From Ruminococcus sp. UBA3665 (GTDB taxonomy: Bacteria > Bacillota > Clostridia > Oscillospirales > Ruminococcaceae): 64,000 nt of DNA. The notes under the pieces are model-generated. The model was not told the origin of the DNA, did not search any database, and worked only from the letters and a program-made list of their open reading frames with translations. The translations under genes were made by a program, and so were the position numbers. The DNA lies in assembly GCA_002373165.1 (NCBI GenBank), contig DFJS01000026.1, forward strand, positions 32,141-96,140, given 5' to 3'. Below are positions 58,888 to 64,000 of this stretch, in pieces; position 1 is the stretch's first letter; each line of letters starts with the position of its first letter.

Positions 58888-59864
58888 AACCATTTTTTTT
58901 GAAATCTGCCTGCAAGGATTATATCTGGGGCGGAAATCGTCTGCGCGAATACGGCAAAATTTCTGATCAGGAAAGAATTGCCGAAAGCTGGGAACTCTCC
59001 TGTCACCCGGACGGCGAAAGTATAATTGCTTCCGGCGAATTTCAGGGCATGACACTGAAACAGTTTCTGGAAGAAAATCCGGATGCACTTGGCGTTCACT
59101 GTGAAAAATTTGACCGTTTTCCCGTACTGGTAAAATTAATCGATGCCAAAGAAAATCTTTCTTTGCAGGTACATCCTGATAATGCCTATGCCTTCCGGCA
59201 TGAGCACGACTGGGGCAAGACAGAACTCTGGTATATCATCGAAGCAGAGCCCGGCGCGGAAATTATCTACGGATTTCAGGATACGCTTACCAAAGAACAG
59301 TTTCAGTTTGCAATTGAACATGATACTATTCTGAACTGGGTGAAACATATTCCTGTCAAGGCCGGGGATGTGTTCTACATTCCTGCCGGAACAGTCCATG
59401 CCATCGGCAAAGGGATTCTGCTGGCAGAAATTCAGCAGAGTTCCAATCTGACTTACAGAATTTATGATTACAACCGCGGCCGGGAACTGCATATCCAGAA
59501 AGCACTGGATGTCACACGGCTGGCTCCGGCAGAAAATCCGCCTCTGGAAGCCCCTGTAATCCGGGACGGCTTTACTGCACAGTATCTCAAACGCTGCCCG
59601 TTTTTCACAGTGCAGAAAATCACGGCTCTGGAAAGCAGTGTCGGTTACTATGACAGTTTCCGGCATCTTCTGATTCTGGACGGTGATGCTGTTCTGGAAA
59701 TAGACGGCGAAGAAGTGCCGATCAAAAAAGGCGACAGCATTTTCATTCCGGCAGGGGTATTCTGTCCTGTCCGCGGAAAATGCACAGCTCTGAAAATCTT
59801 TATGTCCAATATCGGTAATCCAGCCGACAAGAGCATTCGCATCAAAGAAAGGATTATCTTATGA
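58884..59864 (+). CDS. manA: mannose-6-phosphate isomerase, class I
   Basis: Zinc enzyme that interconverts mannose 6-phosphate and fructose 6-phosphate. 326 residues, a cupin fold. Motifs are KDYIWGGNRL near 11-20, ESWELSCHPDGES, LIDAKENLSLQVHPD near 86-100 (zinc ligands), IPAGTVHAIGKG near 167-178, and the catalytic EIQQSSNLTYRIYDYNR near 182-198. It supports use of mannose from hemicellulose. It overlaps both neighbours by four bases, so five genes from GH74 on are tightly coupled. Confidence 0.95.
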   Translation: MKPFFLKSACKDYIWGGNRLREYGKISDQERIAESWELSCHPDGESIIASGEFQGMTLKQFLEENPDALGVHCEKFDRFPVLVKLIDAKENLSLQVHPDNAYAFRHEHDWGKTELWYIIEAEPGAEIIYGFQDTLTKEQFQFAIEHDTILNWVKHIPVKAGDVFYIPAGTVHAIGKGILLAEIQQSSNLTYRIYDYNRGRELHIQKALDVTRLAPAENPPLEAPVIRDGFTAQYLKRCPFFTVQKITALESSVGYYDSFRHLLILDGDAVLEIDGEEVPIKKGDSIFIPAGVFCPVRGKCTALKIFMSNIGNPADKSIRIKERIIL

Positions 59865-60937
59865 AAAAATTCATTGCACTGTTAAGTGCATTTGCGCTGC
59901 TGTGTGCCGTTCCGGCATTTCCGGAATCGGTGCGGGAGCCCGCCGTGATTCCGGCCTCTGCCGAAGAAGACTATACAGGAAGTACTTATGAAAATCTAAA
60001 CTATCGGAAATATGCAGATCATGTGCAAATTACAGACTGTGACACATCCGCAGAAGGCGAAATCATCATTCCGGCAGAGATTGACGGTCTGCCCGTGACC
60101 AGTATCGGAGAACGGGCATTTTCCGGCTGTTCCGGCCTGACTTCTGTCGTGATTCCAGACAGTGTAAAAACAATTGGCACACAGTGGGCAGAGGATAATC
60201 CCTTCTCCGACTGTCGCAGTTTGCAGTCCATTTCTGTTTCCGCGGATAATGTTGTTTATTCCTCGGAAGACGGAATTCTTTTCAGCAAAGACAAGACAGA
60301 GCTAATTAAATATCCACAGGCAAAAGAAAACGAAAGCTATACAATTCCGGATAGTGTGACAAGTATTGCAAATATTGCTTTTGAGAGTTGTTCCGGTCTG
60401 AAATCGGTTGTCATTCCGGATAGTGTCACAAAAATCGATGCTGGTGTATTCTATAATTGTACCAGCTTGGTTTCCGTCCGGCTGCCGGAGGAAATTACCG
60501 AACTAGGCCGTGCGCCAGTAACAAAAGGGTATTTGGGATTTTTTGAAGGCTGTTCTAGTCTGGAAACTATCAGTATCCCGGAAAGTGTGAACACGATTGG
60601 ACCGGATGCTTTTGCTAACTGCACTTCTTTGGTTTCTGTAGAGCTTTCAAAAAATGTTGCAGTTATCCGCGACGGAGCATTTGAAAGGTGTGATAATCTG
60701 TCTGCTGTCGTGATAAAGAATCCGGAATGTGAATTTGTTTCAGCTCTCAGAAATTCAATGGGAGATGGAATCACCCGGCCTTTTTCAGTGTATGAGACTA
60801 TAACTATCTATGGTTATGAAAATTCGACTGCACAGGCATACGCCAAAGAAAACGGCCTGAAATTCGCGCTTATCGAATCGGGACAGGAATCTTCCGAACC
60901 TGTCGCCCCGGCAGAAATATGGTCTGGAACGGCGTGA
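59861..60937 (+). CDS. secreted BspA-type leucine-rich repeat protein
   Basis: 358 residues. A signal peptide (MKKFIALLSAFALLCAVPAFP) is followed by a linker and BspA LRR units from about 50 to 330, for example IGERAFSGCSGLTSVVIPDS, NIAFESCSGLKSVVIPDS and GPDAFANCTSLVSVEL, with a segment that interrupts the first copies (DNVVYSSEDGILFSKDKTELIKYP). The last LRR-type segment ends YGYENSTAQAYAKENGLKFALI. The frame then stops at 60937, while a dockerin repeat continues in another frame just beyond. So the intended protein was probably longer and attached to a cellulosome-like scaffold. Confidence 0.85.
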   Translation: MKKFIALLSAFALLCAVPAFPESVREPAVIPASAEEDYTGSTYENLNYRKYADHVQITDCDTSAEGEIIIPAEIDGLPVTSIGERAFSGCSGLTSVVIPDSVKTIGTQWAEDNPFSDCRSLQSISVSADNVVYSSEDGILFSKDKTELIKYPQAKENESYTIPDSVTSIANIAFESCSGLKSVVIPDSVTKIDAGVFYNCTSLVSVRLPEEITELGRAPVTKGYLGFFEGCSSLETISIPESVNTIGPDAFANCTSLVSVELSKNVAVIRDGAFERCDNLSAVVIKNPECEFVSALRNSMGDGITRPFSVYETITIYGYENSTAQAYAKENGLKFALIESGQESSEPVAPAEIWSGTA

Positions 60938-61047
60938 ATCCGGATATTACCCGTGACGGCATCCTCAATGCCGAAGATGCCGCTGTTCTTCTGCGGTATG
61001 CTGCCGAATACGGTGCAGGGAAGTCAGCAGTTTTTCGGAATTCATGA
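60919..61047 (+). pseudogene. out-of-frame type I dockerin repeat of the LRR gene
   Basis: A different frame from the LRR gene reads NGVNPDITRDGILNAEDAAV followed by LLRYAAEYGAG and ends at TGA 61045-61047. D-x-T-x-D-G-x-x-N-x-x-D is a complete calcium-binding F-hand of type I dockerins, and AAEYGAG is a usual Ruminococcus dockerin ending. Only one repeat is visible. A single-base change near the AAA at 60915-60917 would join it to the LRR frame. It may be a true frameshift or a sequencing error. Confidence 0.75.
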
Positions 61048-61125
61048 ATCAGAATTACGGCTGATAAGCTATTTATTCACCAACTATGCGCAAAGACGCA
61101 TAAAAATAAAAGGAGGAAATTTTTT

Positions 61126-62085
61126 ATGAAGTACTACATTGGAATTGATCTGGGAGGAACTAATATTGTCGCCGCTGTGGTGGACGAAAATTACAAAATT
61201 CTGACCAAAGCAAGCACCAAAACAAACCGTCCCCGTCCGGCCGAGGCAATTGCTGCCGATATGGCTGCTATGGCTCTGAAAGCTGTAAAAGATGCCGGCC
61301 TGACACTGGACCAGATCGAATGGGTAGGTGTCGGCACGCCCGGCCTTGCCAACAGTCAGACAGGCATTGTGGAATTTTCCAATAATCTGGGCTTTGAGAA
61401 TACGCCTCTTGCGGATTATATCAAAAAGCATATCGACAAGCCTGTATTTATCGAAAACGATGCCAATGCGGCCGCCTACGGCGAATATGTTGCCGGTGCC
61501 GCAAAAGGCTCCAGAAATGCCGTATGCATCACGCTTGGCACGGGTGTCGGCGGCGGCATTATCATTGACGGACAGATTTATGCCGGTTCCAACTTTGGCG
61601 GTGCCGAAATCGGACATACTGTCATCCAGGTAGACGGCGCACAGTGCTCCTGCGGCAGAAAGGGCTGTTTTGAAGCCTATTCTTCTGCGACGGGCTTAAT
61701 CCGCATGACAAAAGAAAAAATGGAACAGGTGCCGGATTCTGCGCTTCATACAATCACGGCAGAACGCAGCGGAAAAGTTTCGGCAAGAACGGCATTCGAT
61801 GCCATGCGTCAGGGCGACAAGGCCGGAAAAGAAGTAGTAGATGATTATATCAAATATCTGGCCGCCGGCATTACCAATACAATCAATATTTTCCAGCCGG
61901 ATGTGCTGTGCATCGGCGGCGGTGTCTGCAACGAAGGCGATCCGCTTCTGCTGCCGATGAAAGCTCTTGTGGAAAAAGAAGTCTATACCAGAAATTCGCC
62001 GAAGAATACAAAAATTGTCATTGCCGAACTTGGCAACGATGCCGGACTGATCGGCGCGGCATTTCTGGGCGCAGCGAAAAAATAA
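61126..62085 (+). CDS. glk: ROK family glucokinase
   Basis: Phosphorylates glucose with ATP. 319 residues. N-terminal phosphate loop GIDLGGTNIVAAVVD at 5-19, WVGVGTPG near 66-73, substrate motif ENDANAAAYGEY near 110-121, GTGVGGGIIIDG near 138-149, and the ROK zinc motif CSCGRKGCFEAYSS near 170-183. Other ROK sugars cannot be excluded. A strong AAAAGGAGG site precedes the ATG. It follows the glycan block after a 78-base gap beyond the dockerin remnant that holds a small hairpin (TATGCG/CGCATA, 61086-61101). Confidence 0.9.
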   Translation: MKYYIGIDLGGTNIVAAVVDENYKILTKASTKTNRPRPAEAIAADMAAMALKAVKDAGLTLDQIEWVGVGTPGLANSQTGIVEFSNNLGFENTPLADYIKKHIDKPVFIENDANAAAYGEYVAGAAKGSRNAVCITLGTGVGGGIIIDGQIYAGSNFGGAEIGHTVIQVDGAQCSCGRKGCFEAYSSATGLIRMTKEKMEQVPDSALHTITAERSGKVSARTAFDAMRQGDKAGKEVVDDYIKYLAAGITNTINIFQPDVLCIGGGVCNEGDPLLLPMKALVEKEVYTRNSPKNTKIVIAELGNDAGLIGAAFLGAAKK

Positions 62086-62104
62086 CAGCTGCTGAACAAA
62101 ACAG

Positions 62105-62137
62105 ATTCCCCTGTTCCGGAGAACAGGGGAATTTTTT
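62105..62137 (+). terminator. terminator of the ROK glucokinase gene
   Basis: Perfect 11-bp stem ATTCCCCTGTT / AACAGGGGAAT with a six-base loop and a T run. Confidence 0.92.
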
Positions 62138-62166
62138 AAAAACCGTCCGGAACACATTCCGGACGG
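62136..62166 (-). terminator. terminator of the 128-residue gene
   Basis: Minus-strand 10-bp stem CCGTCCGGAA / TTCCGGACGG followed by TTTTT. Confidence 0.9.
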
Positions 62167-62188
62167 CTGTTAATTTCATATAAAGCAA

Positions 62189-62575
62189 TCAGTCTTTTTT
62201 GCCTGTTACATTTTTTACAGCATCGGATACTTTTCCGGCCGCATTCTTTGCAGCAGCCGCAGCATCTTCGCCGATATCTTTCTTGTCGTGGGACTGATTT
62301 TTAAGTTCAATTTCGGTGCCGTTTACTGTTACTTTGCATTCGCTGTCGCCGATTTTGATTTTCTGGACAGAAGCCTTAACAATTTCGCCGGAAGCAAGCT
62401 TTGCCTCCAGTGCGCCGATACCGGTCACGGCTTTGATGCCTTTTGTTTCGGCCTTGACTTCGCCGTTGATTTTCAGCGTGATTGTGGCTTTCAGTTCAGA
62501 GTTTTCCACAACGATAGAATTTCCTTTGTAATCGAATTCATAAATATCGATTGTATCCAGTTTGATGTCAGGCAT
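62189..62575 (-). CDS. hypothetical protein, beta-rich with Ala-rich helical tail
   Basis: 128 residues, not recognised. The first ~95 residues alternate short strands (IDIYEFDYKGNSIVVENSELKATITLKINGEVKAE, IKIGDSECKVTVNGTEIEL). The tail is an amphipathic Ala/Lys helix (EDAAAAAKNAAGKVSDAVKNVTGKK) similar in composition to stress-type CsbD/YtxH tails. No export signal. AAAGGAG lies before the ATG. Single-gene unit with consensus promoter and terminator, so it is probably well expressed. Confidence 0.75.
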   Translation of the reverse strand: MPDIKLDTIDIYEFDYKGNSIVVENSELKATITLKINGEVKAETKGIKAVTGIGALEAKLASGEIVKASVQKIKIGDSECKVTVNGTEIELKNQSHDKKDIGEDAAAAAKNAAGKVSDAVKNVTGKKD

Positions 62576-62670
62576 ATTCCTTAATCTCCTTTTAAAATAA
62601 AAATTTTTCTGCCGATGAATTTTTTCGCCTGATCAGCGAAAAATGACAAATTTCATCAACGTATATGAAT

Positions 62671-62699
62671 ATTATACCACAATTTTACACAAAAGTCAA
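62671..62699 (-). promoter_or_regulatory. sigma-A promoter for the 128-residue gene
   Basis: Minus strand TTGACT (62694-62699), 17-bp spacer, TATAAT (62671-62676). The rest of the gap to 62869 is AT-rich with no gene visible. Confidence 0.85.
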
Positions 62700-62869
62700 G
62701 AGCTATTTTAAAATTTTTATATTATAATTTTTATTTTTTCCGTCCGGGAAGGGTTTATGCCTGACTTGCGCAATTTTCTTAAATAAAAAAAGAATTATAT
62801 ATTTTTACTTTATTTTTTTAAGAGGACGTGCCCGTTTTTCTGCAAAACTGACGAAATTTCAGAAATCGC

Positions 62870-62898
62870 TTGACAAATCTGCTTTTTTAGTGTATGAT
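62870..62898 (+). promoter_or_regulatory. sigma-A promoter for the type III glutamine synthetase
   Basis: TTGACA (62870-62875), 17-bp spacer, TATGAT (62893-62898), giving a leader of about 130 bases. Confidence 0.85.
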
Positions 62899-62924
62899 AT
62901 AGCATGTAAACAAGATTACACAAG

Positions 62925-63012
62925 CGGAACAATGGCGTTCCGGATGTGCAGAATCCTCACAGAATGAAAATGCTCTGTGTTCATCTGTCTGTCCGGAACG
63001 TCATTGTTTTTT
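62925..63012 (+). promoter_or_regulatory. leader attenuator before glutamine synthetase, with alternative hexaloop hairpin
   Basis: A long stem, AATGGCGTTCCGGA (62931-62944) with TCCGGAACGTCATT (62992-63005), one G-U, is followed by six T residues (63007-63012): an intrinsic terminator inside the leader. An alternative hairpin CGGAAC-AATGGC-GTTCCG (62925-62942) uses the same bases and would prevent it. Its six-base loop has A at position 1 and G at position 4, as in ANTAR antiterminator targets. A CACAGA/TCTGTG hairpin lies in between. No glutamine riboswitch motif is seen. Confidence 0.6.
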
Positions 63013-63034
63013 AATCATCAAGGAGGTTTTTCTG

Positions 63035-64000
63035 ATGGGAAACAATTCAGTTGCCGAATATTTCGGCTGTAACGTATTCAACGACGTTGTCATGAGAGAA
63101 AGATTGCCGAAGTATGCTTACAAGGCAGTTGTCAAGACAAAGCAGTTTGGTACTGCACTTGACCCGGAAGTTGCAGATGTTGTCGCCAATGCCATGAAAG
63201 ACTGGGCAATCGAAAAAGGTGCTACTCACTTTACGCACTGGTTCCAGCCGATGACAGGTGTCACTGCCGAAAAGCATGATGCATTTATTTCTCCTGCTCC
63301 GCACGGACAGGTAATTCTGGAATTTTCCGGCAAAGAACTGATCAAGGGCGAGCCTGATGCTTCTTCTTTCCCGTCCGGCGGCCTTCGCGCTACCTTCGAG
63401 GCCAGAGGCTATACAGCATGGGACCCTACTTCTGATGCTTTTATCAAAGATGATTCTTTGTATATCCCGACAGCCTTCTGTTCCTATACGGGCGAAATTC
63501 TGGATAAGAAAACTCCCCTGCTGCGTTCGATGGAAGCCGTGAATGAACAGGCACTGAGAATTTTAAAATTATTCGGCAATACCAAGGCTACCAGAGTTAT
63601 GACAACAGTAGGCCCCGAACAGGAATATTTCCTGGTAGATAAAAAATATTACGATCAGCGTGAAGATCTGGTTATCACAGGCCGTACATTATTCGGCGCA
63701 AAGCCGCCGAAAGGTCAGGAACTGGAAGATCATTATTTCGGCAATATCAAGCAGAGAGTTTCTGATTTCATGAAAGATCTGGACAAAGAACTCTGGAAGC
63801 TCGGCATTTATGCCAAAACCAAGCATAACGAAGTAGCTCCCGGACAGCATGAACTGGCTCCTGTCTTCACGACTTCCAATATTGCCGCCGATCACAATCA
63901 GCTGACAATGGAGCTGATGAAGAAAATCGCTCTCAAACACGGCCTTGTTTGTCTGCTGCATGAAAAACCTTTTGCAGGCATCAACGGTTCCGGCAAGCAC
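63035..64000 (+). CDS. glnN: type III glutamine synthetase (3' end beyond window)
   Basis: ATP-dependent joining of ammonia and glutamate. The first 322 residues of a protein normally near 700 are present. The type III form is shown by the N-terminal VAEYFGCNVFNDVVMRERLPK, THFTHWFQPMTG near 73-84, FPSGGLRATFEARGYTAWDP near 112-131, and GPEQEYFLVDK near 193-203, with HNEVAPGQHELAP near 263-275 (metal-binding Glu and His). GGAGG lies eight bases before the ATG. The attenuator suggests control by nitrogen supply. Confidence 0.96.
   Translation, partial: MGNNSVAEYFGCNVFNDVVMRERLPKYAYKAVVKTKQFGTALDPEVADVVANAMKDWAIEKGATHFTHWFQPMTGVTAEKHDAFISPAPHGQVILEFSGKELIKGEPDASSFPSGGLRATFEARGYTAWDPTSDAFIKDDSLYIPTAFCSYTGEILDKKTPLLRSMEAVNEQALRILKLFGNTKATRVMTTVGPEQEYFLVDKKYYDQREDLVITGRTLFGAKPPKGQELEDHYFGNIKQRVSDFMKDLDKELWKLGIYAKTKHNEVAPGQHELAPVFTTSNIAADHNQLTMELMKKIALKHGLVCLLHEKPFAGINGSGKH

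Noticed and set aside
62905..63034. Glutamine riboswitch in the glnN leader
   Set aside because: The conserved core of the glnA and downstream-peptide motifs is not present; the attenuator explanation fits better.

Overview
The window reads as a chromosomal segment of a low-to-mid GC Gram-positive anaerobe, most likely Ruminococcus or a close Oscillospirales relative. This is inferred from gene content: BspA-type leucine-rich repeat proteins, a type I dockerin repeat with a Ruminococcus-style tail, type III glutamine synthetase, SpoVAD/SpoVAE, GdpP, RNase J, acetate kinase, and GH36, GH74 and GH25 enzymes. Promoters are almost all canonical sigma-A (TTGACA, 17 bp, TATAAT). TTG start codons are frequent. 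I see no tRNA, rRNA, insertion sequence, CRISPR array or integrase.

Layout. 1-4.2 kb (minus strand): the front of a calcium-type P-type ATPase, the rpsF-ssb-rpsR operon, a cytosolic LRR protein and a DUF1294 membrane protein. 4.3-11.1 kb (plus): aroE-aroK, an amidohydrolase, an orphan class I fumarase alpha subunit, small unknown genes, an XRE regulator, coaX, and spoVAD-spoVAE behind a likely forespore promoter. 11.2-18.9 kb (minus): an ECF-like sigma/anti-sigma pair, a YtrA-type GntR/ABC-transporter operon, and a secreted protein of six tandem ~103-residue repeats. 19.2-35.1 kb (plus): a zinc-ribbon protein, a pseudoenzyme-like nucleotidyltransferase/hexomutase fusion, a candidate structured RNA, rnj-gdpP-rplI-dnaB-tilS, ftsH behind a CIRCE-like operator, a small membrane protein, purA, and an isolated phage-tail-like protein.

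35.1-47.1 kb has mixed strands: a HAD phosphatase and tmcAL, ackA, rnhA, an orphan sugar-binding lipoprotein, a second sigma/anti-sigma pair, cdd-ychF, and an EAL protein with an unusual repeat domain. 47.2-53.6 kb (plus): ung, then metF, a MetH reactivation protein and metH lacking its own reactivation domain. Small genes that look like orphan immunity genes (a tandem Imm1-like pair and a SUKH protein) sit inside and just after this methionine block. 53.6-62.1 kb: a glycan block of GH36 alpha-galactosidase, GH74 lipoprotein, GH25 lysozyme, manA, a secreted LRR protein whose dockerin is out of frame, and a ROK glucokinase. The window ends with a small acidic protein and a type III glutamine synthetase preceded by a transcription attenuator.

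The genes combine into one-carbon/methionine metabolism, shikimate synthesis, plant hemicellulose breakdown feeding mannose and glucose phosphorylation, and housekeeping replication and RNA decay. The points most worth a second look are the immunity-like genes in the methionine operon, the frameshifted dockerin, the shared promoter element of the two sigma operons, the CIRCE-like and palindromic sites before ftsH, the glnN leader, the RNA candidate before rnj, and the EAL-repeat fusion.
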